A DNA stretch of 64,000 bases from contig CM026429.1 in NCBI GenBank assembly GCA_014871385.1, positions 17,154,751 through 17,218,750 of the forward strand, given 5' to 3'. This document shows positions 1-11,436 of this stretch, one piece after another. The first letter of the stretch is position 1. Each line of letters opens with the position of its first letter. Position numbers and translations under genes: made by a program. A model generated the notes under the pieces. That model saw nothing but the letters and a program-made list of their open reading frames with translations, was not told the origin of the DNA and searched no databases. This DNA comes from Ceratodon purpureus. Its lineage: Eukaryota; Streptophyta; Bryopsida; Pseudoditrichales; Ditrichaceae.

Positions 1-1430
1 AACTGATGTTCTTAAGAATTATTTTTTTTACATAGAAAATCAAGAATCAACCATAACAAATACGTAATGTATTGTGTTTGATTTTGTGGTGCGATACATT
101 CTATTGATATGTGAAGAAGCCTTTGATGATTGCTAATTGTTTCTGGAGTAGGATGAAAAAGAAAATCCGAGGTTTCAATAGTTTGATCTCTATGTCGGCC
201 TTCAAGACATCCTTTAAACAATATGTTGAGTCCCATGGGAGTTACTCCTCCAAATTCAAGCAATATCACCAGTGCTTTAGCATTTGGATCAAGGCTTATG
301 TGGTGAAGAGTTGTATCTGATGGCTCCAATTGAGGTCATACTCTGTGATGCTCAAATCCTTCGGCTTCATCTTGCAAAACTTGTGTAGATGCACTTAAAA
401 CCTACGTTGCAGGTTAGTCTATTGAGTCTTCTTTTTCTAAATCCTTCAATACTAAAAGATTTGGCATTCTAACAAAGAACAAAAACTTTTACCTATCTTT
501 TAACAATGATTGCATACTAATAACAGTTTTGGTTTGGCTTTACCACCTTTATACATAGTTTTGAGCCTTCAACCAAAAGTTATCGTTGAATAGGTCTAAG
601 TTTATTTGGATAGCTCTAGAATGTAAAAAGTGTAAATTAAAGTATGATTAGTTCAAGATATTAAGATGCATAGAACAAAATAAATTATTTAATATGGAAT
701 ATAAATATAAAGATCATGAGAATCTAAATCTGAATATTATATAGAAGTATTAATTTTTGGATATGCCCTCTTTGTAGCTGGTTTGATATTTATTTCTATA
801 AATTTGAAAACTTACTTAGTGTTTAAGTAAATTAGACAAAGGATCCGTGGAGATGGGACGCACCAATGACACTGCCAAGGACAATGATCTTGAGAGCTAG
901 CAAGGCTAACAGAGACAACACAGAATTGGAACCTCGGTCGCATATTAGCTTCTTCACCTGCATATATATTTCATTGGGTTGCAGGTCTTTTTATGCTTTG
1001 TATCAATAGGCCCTCAACTTGCCAGTGCCAAGGTATCTCACCCTTGAACAATTTAGACTGCAAGTCTTGTAGTTTCCCCTCTTTACAGAAGCCATCTTGT
1101 TAGCCGAGAAGGATTCCATCGTGGTTGCTGACGATGCATGACGATGACGATGGAATTACTGTTGAAGATTTGAAGTAAATAACGATTTGATTTTAGCAGT
1201 CGCATGGCCCACGGTTGTGCTGGTAGTAGCGGCAATTCTGATATGAATGTTCTGAATCTCTCTAGTTTTATATTTTGACACAACATATATTGATGCTGTT
1301 ACGCCTGCCTGCGCGTTTTCTCTAAAGGGGCAGCCACAATTAGCAGATGCATTGTCATTTACGTCTTCGATATTCAAGGCATTGGACTCGCATATATATG
1401 GTCTAGCATTTGCATATGCACCACTGGCAT
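1..1430. other. AT-rich intergenic DNA, no supported gene
   Basis: Only short open frames with no recognisable family are present on either strand. The most open one (12-329, minus) has no partner exon. The first 850 bases are strongly AT-rich, like the transposon-derived intergenic DNA elsewhere in the window. I see no terminal repeats, tRNA or other structured feature here. Confidence 0.5.
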
Positions 1431-1879
1431 ATATAAGTTGCTTACTTGCTTGCTTGCTTCAATTGTGTGCTTCATTCACATAATTTCCAGTCGGGGCAAA
1501 GCATATACTACTTCTACCAGCACTGAAACTCGCCAACCTCGTTGGATTGATGTTTATTGTGTTTGGCCCAAATTATGTTTATGTGCTGCACTCCGACTGT
1601 ATACCACGGATTGGAGTGATGGGGATGTAACCTATAAATTTTACATTTACATCCTTGCACTCCATGGGACAACTGAAGCATTTCTGCCGGCAGGCATGCA
1701 GTGGTGACGAAAGGAAAGCTTTCAAATTGGCAGTCCAACCGAAGGCTCTTTCTCTCGTCTGTAGCAGACATATGCCTCAGCAGGGTACTTATATGTGCTG
1801 CCTCCACGACTGGTGTGCTCTTGGCTAAGTCCGTCATTATGGGCATGCGAATCTTCTACTCGCTGACCTTCATCAGAGA

Positions 1880-3775
1880 TTTTTCAGGCAATCCCAGTCA
1901 TTTTCATTGTGGCAGGCACTCCCTAATTGGAGAGTATTGGGACTCGTGTCTATAACCTCTGTCCCTGTCATGATCACCTTCTTGTTTATAACATTTTTGC
2001 TGGGTTACGAAAACTTTAGTTTAACTGCAGCCATGCACATTGTGGGAGCTGGTGCTGCTTACCTTGGTGGAGCAGTTGATGTCTTGTACAAACACGAGGG
2101 ATCATTTCTAAATGAGATTACCGCCTTCCAAAGTGAGGATATTAGTTTAACCACTTATAAAAGTGATTGACAGGTCCGATCATAAGCCTGAATAATTGTG
2201 AGACGCTTAATTCGATTTTGACGAGGTTTAGAGAAAAGCATATGCTCTCATGGCTGGCTGCAGCGATAGATGCTTCAGGATCTCTTTTTATTTGTTATGA
2301 AGATATCACATGTAAGTCGACATGTATGTATATACTTATTATGATTCCGATGATTCTTTCGGTTGAATCCATGTTGCAGCAGCACTGGGACAGTGGACGC
2401 CTTTCAAACGTGGTGAAACTGACCTCTTAAATTATGAAGAAGAAACGCAACGATGGCAACAGTGTGAAGAGTCAACCATCGGCGGATCAACGGCCGCCTG
2501 CATCATCTGTGCTCTCCCAAAGTGACTTGGCGATCGTTGAGGACACTACAAGCAAGTGTGTCGTTTCTCACTCCGAATTCTAAGGACAGTGTCGCCTTTG
2601 ACTCTTCGATGTACAACGATGGACTATCCCTGTGATCAAGCCGAGTTTCTCGAGTTTGGGCGGACCTTTTCTTAAGGCCAGCGAATCACATCGCAGAGGC
2701 GTAGTGGAGTTACCCGGGTATAATCCACGTTGGCTGCCGAAGCTTTTTCCTTTGCCATTTCTTCAATATTTTACCGGGACACTTGAGAGGATTCAACTGC
2801 GGGGTTAAATCCAGGTGTGCTCCCTGGGGGGCTCGGGGCGTTGCGTTTTGTGTTTGTGGCAATCGACTTTGGACATCGGTTTGAGACCTCCATTTTGAAA
2901 TATTTCACTACCCTTCTCAAAAGGCCGGTAGTTGAAGCAGTATGTGTCCACTCCAAAGTTCACCACCGCGGAGCACAGTAGACGGTGGCATCTTGCTAAA
3001 GATATTTGGAGACAGGTAAGCGTTTGGTGAAGCGTCGCATCTGTGCTGTAGTACCTTGACTGAATCCTTCATGGTTGTGTTTGTGTAAATTACCGAGGGG
3101 GGGTGGGCAAGGTTTAGGGTTTGCTTTGATGGTGTTCTGGGATTGTTCTGGCACCTGCTTTGACTCTCTTCTCTTCATTTTGGTGTGTAGATGTCGACAA
3201 CAAAGTCAAGTAGTTTTTACTAGAAAGGTTTATGTTCTCGCAAGGAACTCTAACCTTGATGTGGTGTGTGCAGAATCTGCTTTCAATGCCCTTATCCGAA
3301 TGAGAACACTACCATCTGCAGGTGAAGAACACACAGCTGCATCTCAACGCCATTTTCTGCATTTGTGTAATCCGGTTTCAGGTGATGCTCTTTGTGTTTA
3401 AATCCTGCTTGTTTTGGAGTGTGTCTTGGAGTTTCAAGTTTTTGTGGTTTGTGCTGTTTTGACCTATGTTTTCGGTTTTGTTTCTGGTTTTTGTTCTTGC
3501 TGTGGTGAAGGAGATGAGTATTGGTGTCTGATTTTGGTGTGGAGTCTGTACGTAAACAAGTTTGCTATGTGGTGGGATGTGGTGGAAGGCTGCAAGAGCT
3601 GAATTCGTCCAAGCATCGGCACACTGCTTGGTTCATCAGGAACTCCGTTGGTGCTGGCGGGGACTACGAACACCGCCGTCAAGCTGCCACAAAACTTCAC
3701 GCTTTTTACACTGTATGGATCAGGTTATCTGGCTGCAAACATATCCTCCGCAAAAACGAAGAAGACGAAACCTAA
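1880..3775 (+). pseudogene. Frame-disrupted remnant of an unrecognised multi-exon gene
   Basis: Several stretches read like conserved protein but fall in different frames. 1930-2160 encodes two hydrophobic segments followed by a VDVLYKHEG motif. 2370-2500 reads GQWTPFKRGETDLL. 2602-2808 reads PFLKASESHRRGVVELPGYN then NPRWLPKLFPLPF. 2805-2985 reads FVFVAIDFGHRFETSILKYF. 3200-3342 reads VYVLARNSNLDVVCAESAFN. 3600-3775 holds a further open segment. In-frame stops lie at 2581 and 2599, and the frame must shift near 2806. A plausible donor (GACAG|GTAAGC, about 3015) and acceptor (GTGTAG, about 3190) show it was a spliced gene rather than a retrocopy. I do not recognise the family. It is most likely a decayed membrane-protein gene. 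A living gene with splice sites I misplaced is possible but less likely. Confidence 0.35.
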
Positions 3776-3785
3776 ACCCTAAACC
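3767..3785 (+). repeat. Short telomere-like motif (CCTAAACCCTAAACC)
   Basis: About two units of the plant telomere repeat CCCTAAA occur just after the remnant gene above. This is too short for an interstitial telomere. It matches the telo-box element common in plant promoters and introns. No other copies cluster here. Confidence 0.5.
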
Positions 3786-3855
3786 ACCCCAAAATTGGAA
3801 AAGCCATCGAGAGGAACCCTCCACAGCAAACCCTACCGTGAAAATTGAGAATTGA

Positions 3856-4783
3856 GACAGTCGCCTGATTGGCACACGTGTGTGTATCTCCTAGTCTCTC
3901 ATATGACCAACGAGATGCTAATATCTAACATCAAAAACTCGGCACCTCATATGAAGGGTCCTAAAATCAAACTCTCTTCTCATCGGACGGTTGTCAATAG
4001 TTACCAAACCTGAGCCTTGAAGCGGTAAAAAAAACATTCAATGGGCCCAGCGGTATCCGGCCGCGAGGGCCTCTGATATGGAGCCATCCAAGAGTAGTGA
4101 TACTATAGATTGGCAGGCCCCACCGTTTGTATTTTAGTGACCCGACGCACTCATCGACCTGCAACTTTGAGCTTGGTTTGCGGAAGCTGCTGGTGAGTCA
4201 GTTCTATGTCGCTTGGGTACCTTTTTTGCTATATTTGCAAGTGAGGAACGACACACTTGCTTGTAGTGGGAACGTGGGGAAGGTGGTTCAGCTGAAGGTT
4301 TATGGCAGGCATTGCGACATGCACGTTTTATCAAACCTCCTACTCCACCCACAAAATCAATGCACCACTCACTCTCAGCTCGCTCGATCGGAAGTTGAGT
4401 TGAGTTGAGTGAATTCCGATCCCAGCCTCGCAATAGGAAATATATTACGCTTCGTCAGATCATGGCTTATTGGATCAGTGTTACATTTATTGCCCTCACT
4501 CTCCCCAAGTGCCTGCTCTAGAAATCTGCGCATGCATGCAAGGCTAATTGAGAGTACAAATGCGCTGCCAGGCAATAACAGTAATTTGCGCTGGTCCAGC
4601 TCAATGTAGGTCAATACCATGATCTGCTATGCTTTCGGAGGATATCGCTGCTGCTCTTGTTGCAGATGATCAACCTCATTAGAAACGTTCTTGCTGGGCA
4701 TGTTTGAGAGGTGGTCGTTGAAGACCAGGTAGGAGCTTTGCCATTGTAGTTTGGAGACAGCAGGATTTGTTTGAGTTGTCAGA
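3856..4783. other. Intergenic; probable promoter and leader of the RLCK gene
   Basis: No credible coding frame is seen; the overlapping open frames at 4127-4433 on both strands lack homology. The stretch lies directly upstream of the kinase-like gene starting at 4784 and probably holds its promoter and 5' leader. I could not identify a TATA box or other site with confidence. Confidence 0.4.
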
Positions 4784-6876
4784 ATGATGAGGAGTTGCCT
4801 TTCGTCCCAGAGGTTAAAGAAGGACGTAATTGACTCCCTGCGGCCGTCGCGACGAAATGGCGTTAGGAATGCCATTCCCGAGAAGAGGAAGGTCGTGCAG
4901 CCGAGCTGCGGGGTCCAGCTTCTCCCGCTTCCCAAACCTGAAGACACCATTGGAGAGCATGACGCCAATCAGCCACCGTTGTACTTGCATCGAAGCTCCA
5001 GGTACTTCGAAGAAGACGACCAGCTCGTGTTTGCGAGGACGACAAGGACGCCTACACTCTGTCTTCCGCCTCCGCCCGTTTCGTCCCCTTCATCATCGGG
5101 CAAATGCTCGCCAACAGCTTCGACAGGGGTTGTGTGCAAGGACGTGGTAGCGCAGGACCATCCATCGCCGGCACAGAACGGCGTCCCGCCTCCTCCTCCG
5201 TGGTCCTCCTCCTCGTCCTTATCACTTAACGACTCATCGTCGCCGCCAATGTCTCCACCCGCCGTCCTTGAAATCACTACTCCTCTCTTGCCTGCCGAAT
5301 CGCCGTTGACATATCTCGGAAACGACAGCTGTTCTCTGCAGTCATCCTCATTCACATCGTCTTCCTCATCGTCTCGACGGAAGTGCTCCGAAGTTCCAGT
5401 GGACTCTGTTGCAGACATAAGGAACGAAGTGAGGGTGTTCGGCTTGGATGAGATAGAGAGAACTTGCAGCGATGCCAACAGGGAGCACGGAATTGTAATT
5501 GTAGGCGACGTGAGCGTCATCACAGGATGGATTGGGGAAGATGACGGCGAATCGAAGCGGAAATTGGTGTCCGTCGTCTGTAAACACCGACATAGCCGTC
5601 AGGTGAGCGCAGAGCAATTGATCCTGAAAATCGTCACAATAATGAGTCTTGGGGAGCATGTGGTGTTCACATTTCAATGGATGTCGACGTAACACCGTCG
5701 TGATAATGATGCGATAATCAGATGGGTATCCAGTGAATTGGACGTTGCAAATCTGTCTGGGTATATTTGTCAATGCATCTTTCCCTGTTCGTACAGAAAT
5801 GCGCGTGTTTATTAGAGATGATGGTTGCAAACGCAGGGGTGGAAGGATTGGGCAGCGAAGGTGAACCTCATTTCTCGGGTCGATGACCCGCACATTTGCA
5901 AGCTTCAGGGCTACTGCCCCAGTGACGGGGAGCAGATTTTGGTGTACGAGAATATGTGCAGTGGCAGCCTCAGTGACTACTTGTTCGGAAGCTTATGCAA
6001 GGCTCTCTTGGACTGGAGATCGAGAGTGAGGATCGCTCTTGGTGCCGCTCGCGCCTTGGCGTACATCCATGACATTGCTCCCATAGAGGTGAGACTCTCT
6101 CGGATCTGCACAATATAATGCCGCTGCCAGTTCTGCTCTGTCACTGCTTTCAAGCTGGTTATGGAAAGGAATTTAGCCATCTGGTGGAGACATTATGCAG
6201 GTGGTTTACAACAACTTCAAGAGCTCCAGCATATTGCTGGACTTGGACTTTTCAGTGAAGCTCGCTGGGCACGGGTTGGATGTGATCGCCTGGCAAGCTG
6301 ACAAGCTCAACAAAGCTGCATCTATGGTTAGTATGCCAAGTTTCCAAAGAAACCGATGTCAATCTTACAAAGAGCACTAGATGAAATCTATTTAGAATCT
6401 CAAATCGTTGTGCTTACAAGCCCTGGATTCCGTTTCTTGTGCAGGTGTTGAGAAAAAGTGAAGCATCAAGTAAGAGCAACATTCGCAGCTACGGGGTGTT
6501 CCTTTTGGAGCTTCTCACAGGCAAGTCCATTACCAGCGAGGAGTTTCTCAACGACGAGAAGCTCTTCACACAGTGGGCTAAGCCTTACCTTCGGGACCAG
6601 GAGCAGCTCGCGACCGTCCTTGATCCCCAGTTGAGGCGGCAGTTTCCCTGCCCGGGTTTGAAGAAAGTAGCGGCATTGACGTTGCAGTGCTTGAGGAAGG
6701 ATCCGAACAAGAGACCGAGCATTGTTGAGGTTGTGGACATCCTCGACACCGCCATGGATCTTCAGCCCGCCGGCAGAATCCTGAACCGTTCTATGAACAA
6801 GTGCATGTCCCTTCCAAAATTCCAACCTAATCCACTGAAGGGCTGCTCTAGGACACTCTCCAATAAACAGTTTTAG
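4784..6876 (+). CDS. Receptor-like cytoplasmic kinase homologue, predicted pseudokinase
   Basis: Four exons (4784-5602, 5837-6088, 6201-6326, 6445-6876) join in phase 0 with GT-AG borders and give 542 residues. The first roughly 210 residues are Ser/Pro-rich and likely disordered. The rest has an RLCK VII (PBS1/PBL)-type kinase fold: CKLQGYC and ILVYE in the N-lobe and hinge, LDWRSRVRIALGAARALAYI in helices D and E, SYGVFLLELLTG in helix F, and a final CLRKDPNKRPS. The ATP-site lysine (VVCK, K267) is present. The helix-C glutamate is Lys (WAAKV, K281). The HRD-type YRDFK motif is YNNFK, so the catalytic Asp is Asn362. The metal-binding Asn is Ser367 (FKSSSILL). DFG is replaced by GHG (KLAGHGL). 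Phosphotransfer is therefore very unlikely, and a scaffold or regulatory role is inferred. It is not a broken gene, since all frames and splice sites are intact. No signal peptide or transmembrane segment is seen, as expected for an RLCK. Confidence 0.8.
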
Positions 6877-7724
6877 TGATCATCGGTTGCTATCTGATGA
6901 GAAGCTTAGAAGCTGATTGTACATTTTGCACTTGAAGGTGCTAATAGCCTGCTCAGATGCTCTTCCAACTCTCTGTAAAAAATTGCTCATGTTTCAAATC
7001 AATTAATTTATCAAATGAGCCGATATTCAGTTCGCACCAGAGTCTGTAAATCCTTTGGATTAACAACCATAATTTGTTACCACGGCAAGATTCTCAATAG
7101 AAACAGCATCTTTAGTAAGCAACAATCAAGCAGGCACATAACAACGTCACGTTCTATGCTCAACGACGTATATGTATCACTTTTACTTGCATTCACCAAT
7201 TACAAAATCTCACGAAAAATCCTAAAACTAAATAATACGGTAAACTCAAAATTAAGTTCCTGACCAGAAGCAACAATGTAGTGCCCAGTCCCACAAGCCC
7301 TGCCTCGTGTGCCACCAAAAAGAAAAGACAAGAATACATGGTTACACAATCACCTCTGACCAATGCTAAAGAGGCACACAATCATGTGTAAAGTAGAACT
7401 ACTACTGTGTCAAAATGTTGTACCTTCGAACACTACACCTAGAAGGAAGCTTCAGACACTCCCTATGAAGGAACCTACATGTAAGCTTACGTGTTGTAAC
7501 TACGTGCTCAGTTCTGGTATATCCAGAACGTGCTAAATTTATCAACCCCTCGTTGAGTGCTCCCTGTAAATATTAATGGAAAGAATTCCCCTTCTCACTT
7601 GAATTTCACAGACAAGAAACATGCATGGGTATCCCTCGGGGTCAAAATGCCTAATGCGGTCCTCTAATCATTTACAAGTGAAGGCGGGGGGTTTCCTTTC
7701 GGACGAGAAAATGCAGATTAAAAG
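6877..7724. other. Convergent 3' region between two genes
   Basis: This stretch separates the stop codon of the plus-strand pseudokinase from the stop of the minus-strand Golgi-family gene, and should contain both 3' UTRs. The open frames here (7015-7263, 7193-7381) are short, of low complexity and without homology. Confidence 0.5.
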
Positions 7725-9466
7725 TTACTCTGCCAGATGTTTGGCCGTCCTCTTTTGAAGCCCATTCGCATTCGCGTACACAAGGCTTTCACCACTCGTC
7801 GGTTTTCCCCAATCTAGCGCAATCAAGCAAAAGGGGTTGTCAGAGTGGCCTGAACAAAGAACTCAGTACTTTACGCTCCAAAGATTAGGCAGCGTCAGCA
7901 CAAGCACACATTTCAAAGGAAGATCACAAGCACATCACAGATAATATAAAATCGAATTAGAATCCTTCAGAAATTTGTATAGTACAAACTAAAATGACAC
8001 AATAACAGTCACTGAACCAAACAAGATTTACTTCGTGTACAAATTCCAGGTCAATCAAGTGCATGCTAATCCAGCCACATTACTTGGCCATGATACCGAC
8101 TGCTGTAAGAGCAATTTCATAAAGACGAAGACACTCTCGTGGTCCTTAAACATGGTAACCAGATGAATGACAAACTCTAACTAAAATAAAGGTTTATTTG
8201 TGAAATATGAAATAATCACAGAATGATTAAGAGTTTGATAATTTCAGGCAGAGCTTCAACATTATTATTAGTTACATGTAGTACACTGTATTCAATCACA
8301 AGTAACAGTAACTGACCTTGATCCTTCCCACCAATTTTCTCTTTGGTGGTTGCTGAAGAATCATCACCTGAACCAAACTCGCTGGCTGTTGCATATTTCT
8401 TGATTCTCCACGTGATCATTACACTTGAAAGAATTCCGATGGCAGGGAGAACGTAGGGCAATATACCGGATTTGGCGTGATTGGTACCGTCAGCTCCAAG
8501 ATGCGTGGCAGCACTAGTTAGACTCCCAATCGAAGTGTTCTGGATAATCATAGGCAGCCCTCCTGCGATTGTGGGAAGAAGGAAGTCGACGAAGAAGCCA
8601 ACATCCGTTGCTGCGAGCCCATAGTTGATTATGTAGGATGGGACAGGCGAAAATCGTGCCAGAAGGACGAACTTCCAGCCATCTCGTGCAACACCTTTGC
8701 ATAAAATATTAAAATATTTGTTCTTCTTCACCACATTGCTCGCCCAGTCAGAGTTCCGGAATAAAGCCCTGCAATAAAACGTACATGACCAACGTATTGA
8801 CTTCGTCAAACAAGCTCACATAAAGACATTATCAACCCCATCCTTCCAATTTCGATGTCAAATCGATCATGCCATACAAAGAAAAATCTTAAGTCTGTCA
8901 TGAATAAAACCGGAAATTAGGGTTTTCGCTATGCAGAAGATAACCAATCCTACGAAATCAGTGAATCGGGCGATGCAACTTAAGTACCACAACTTCAGTG
9001 CCAGGAATTATTCATACAAAACCAGCTCTTGAGGAGTACAAGACTGTAAGACTTCGCCTGAAAGAGGATAGGCAACTAACTGTATGTTACAGCGATCTGA
9101 ATACAAGATAGGAGCAAAGAGCAAGGAAAGTCAATTAAAGGGACAAGGAGCAGACCTGCCAAGCCAAAACGCAAGAGCTGCGCCCATGACTTTGGCAGAG
9201 AAAACGCAGAGAACACCTCGAAGGAAACCAAACAGAAAGGATGCGGCGGCTTCGAAGACGATGGCGTAAGGGAAACACAAGGCAATGGCAACGGTATGCA
9301 CAAAAATAAACACAGGCATCGCAGACGCCCCCAGCCTCTCCGCCAGCACATGAAACCCATCCATCATGGCCTGCTTATCGCCTCCATAGGCATTGCTCAC
9401 CGCAACATACAGCCCCCCCGTCGTCACCAGCAGCCCCAGCAACCCTAATTTGGCCCCGTTGCCCAT
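7725..9466 (-). CDS. SNARE-associated Golgi (TVP38/TMEM64, VTT-domain) membrane protein
   Basis: Three exons on the minus strand (9466-9156, 8768-8317, 7813-7725) splice in frame to 283 residues. The terminal exon was found from phase: a donor CAAG|GTCAGT at 8317 joins an acceptor GCGCTAG before 7813, giving DWGKPTSGESL and ending HLAE-stop. The start MGNGAKLG precedes a first hydrophobic segment. The core motif RFSPVPSYIINYGLAATDV and the following DFLLPTIAGGLPMIIQN are typical of the plant SNARE-associated Golgi protein family (Arabidopsis At1g71940 type). Members are multipass proteins of the Golgi and endosomes related to bacterial DedA proteins, thought to act in vesicle traffic or lipid scrambling. 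The hydrophobic segments fit about five or six membrane spans. The C-terminal tail is polar. It is convergent with the upstream pseudokinase and divergent from the RELCH-like gene. Confidence 0.88.
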
Positions 9467-9871
9467 CCGTCTGTCGCCCCTCTCTGAGGGATCCTGACCG
9501 CCGTCCCCCTAAACCCAAGCTCCGAAAACCTCCAACTAATTTCACACCAATGATCTCAACTGCAAGAATCCAATCCAAAGTCCCCTCCCCCGCAGCAGCA
9601 GCAGCAGCTGCTCATGCTTATGCTTGACGAAAGCTCATCACCCCCGCTAACAAAGCACAAAGTCGTCCCTGGCCCTGGCCCAGTCAGAAGAGAGGGGGGC
9701 TGTGACACCCAGTGTGAGATATATGCATCGATGGATGATGTGGGTTCCTCGATATATATGCGCATATGCTCTCACACTGAGGGTCGAACACGACGACTAA
9801 GTTACTCAGGGTTGAAGGCTAGAATTAGGCTTGAGTGGAGAGGAGAGCGAGGAGAGCAAGAGAGCGAGAGC

Positions 9872-9902
<31 letters not shown>

Positions 9903-10139
9903 GAGAGCGAGACAGACAGACAGACAGACAGACAGAGATAAATCAAGCAACTGGGAGAGAAGAGAAGAGATTGTATGAAGAGAAGAGATTGTATGGTTCC
10001 TGAATGGTTCCTGTAATCTCAGAAACGTACCTTTGGCAATTGAAAGAGACCCAGTGAGTCGGCTATCTTATGTAACTTAACCCAATACAGTACTTGCAAT
10101 TGCAATACAGCTCATTGGCCCCAGTCAATTATCACTTGG
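9467..10139. other. Divergent promoter region with GA/GACA microsatellites
   Basis: The stretch lies upstream of the minus-strand Golgi-family gene. A CAG run at 9593-9610 falls in its probable leader. From about 9840 to 9935 there is purine-rich GA repeat followed by GACA repeats. GA/CT-rich tracts are common in plant core promoters. The open frame at 9614-10003 is a product of the repeats and is not a gene. Confidence 0.5.
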
Positions 10140-10472
10140 GACAATGGTGCAAAAAGTTTATAACTTTTTGATGGACTGCAAAGCTAGTGCAAAGCCATTC
10201 CCCCAAAAAAAACATTTTTAGAGTCAGTTTATAATTTCCTATGATTTTTTGAGTGTTCAGTCCTAGGGGCCAATACCTGACCATAGATTTCAGGTTAATA
10301 TGACTAATTGGATTCTGAAATTAGAACGTTTCTACACGAATCAAAAACACTTAAGTTTGGCAGACATAGACAGAATTAGAGCACATTTGCATACTTTCAA
10401 GAAATAGGCTAAATGAGACTCTGTGACCTAGCTTAGAAGCCTATTAGGCGGTTATTGGACCTAGGTTCAATC
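10140..10472 (+). repeat. Truncated copy of the 21.2-22.7 kb TA-type repeat, with an empty TTAA site
   Basis: The halves 10150-10294 and 10299-10460 align respectively with 21300-21441 and 22526-22680. Shared text includes GCAAAGCTAGTGCAAAGCCA, a TTTCCTATGA stretch before the TTAA, and TTAATATGAC afterwards. Here the halves meet at a single TTAA (10295-10298). In the other copy a 1,076-bp element sits between two TTAAs. The terminal inverted repeats of this copy are gone, so it is a decayed remnant. Confidence 0.75.
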
Positions 10473-10699
10473 TTGGCCATCCATGGAACAAATCCTAGGG
10501 CCTTCAATCTTATGGGAGGCTATCCATGGCTGGGTACATAGCGACGAGGACAGGAAGCTCTTGTCGTCTTCTTGGGCCATCTTCTCATCCGCGCCATTCC
10601 TTGTGCACAAGGATCTATGTTGTGTTGTACTCGCAATTGTTTGTACATTTATTTTGTGGACTCTTCATGGCCCTATTATGCGTTGCTTCAATGCTAATG

Positions 10700-11275
10700 A
10701 GTTGCTTTTTTTTTTTTTCTTTTTCTTTTTTTCTTTTTTTTTAATTTTATATTTTTATTATTATTATTTTATACAGGGGAAATTGAAGTACTGAAAGACA
10801 ATCATATTTTCAGTATGCAAATCTGCATATGTTCACGGATGCTGGTTCATGGGCTATCCGTCGGCAGTTCCGGCAGGGTGGAGGGATGGCACCAGAGCAG
10901 TGAGCAGAGCAGTGGGGGGGGGGGGGGAGGGGAGCACAGGACGCACTGCACGGAAATGATTGGAGCGGGCAGCGGGCAGCGCGGGGAGGGGAGGGGGCCA
11001 GCATTCATGCATTCATTCATTCGTTCATGCATGCATTTATTCATTCGTTCGGGAAGGACCTGTCACCTGAGCCTGAGCCTGGGAGAGAGAGAACAACTTG
11101 GAAGTGACCCAGGTACGGTAGCCTAGTAGGGTAGGTACCTTGGAAGTGAGGGAGGGAGGGAGGGAGACCGAGGACGGGCCAGGGCCCACGGCACAAAGGA
11201 AGGACAACTTAACTTACAAGCACAGCACAAGCACAAGCTTCACAGCGGAGCGGAGCGCCTGGACTTCCAACTTGT
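10700..11275. other. Probable promoter of the RELCH-like gene, with simple repeats
   Basis: There is a T-rich tract at 10707-10770, a run of 13 G at about 10913-10925, CATT/CATG repeats at about 11000-11050, and GGGA repeats at about 11148-11164. The region lies just upstream of the RELCH-like start. Open frames here are repeat-derived. Confidence 0.45.
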
Positions 11276-11285
11276 CCCCCCCCCA

Positions 11286-11339
<54 letters not shown>
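11276..11339 (+). repeat. Poly-C tract (C9-AT-C53) just upstream of a start codon
   Basis: Nine C are followed by AT and then 53 uninterrupted C (11287-11339), ending 26 bases before the ATG at 11366. It gives a spurious polyproline frame on plus and a polyglycine frame on minus. Such a tract could form an i-motif or G-quadruplex. Its exact length is at the limit of sequencing accuracy. Confidence 0.9.
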
Positions 11340-11341
<2 letters not shown>

Positions 11342-11343
11342 CT

Positions 11344-11436
11344 ATGGTCGCCACCGCCCCTGGCCATGGCAACTCCGGCTCGCTCCTCTTTCTCACCCCC
11401 GCCTCCGCATTCGCCCCCCACTCCTACTCCTCTTGA
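11344..11436 (+). promoter_or_regulatory. Out-of-frame upstream ORF overlapping the RELCH-like start
   Basis: An ATG at 11344 opens a 30-codon frame ending TGA at 11434-11436. It overlaps the ATG at 11366 in another frame and stops 25 bases before ATG 11462. If transcripts begin upstream of 11344, scanning ribosomes would meet it first. That would favour use of 11462, right before the LisH domain, and could damp translation. No transcript evidence is available. Confidence 0.35.
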
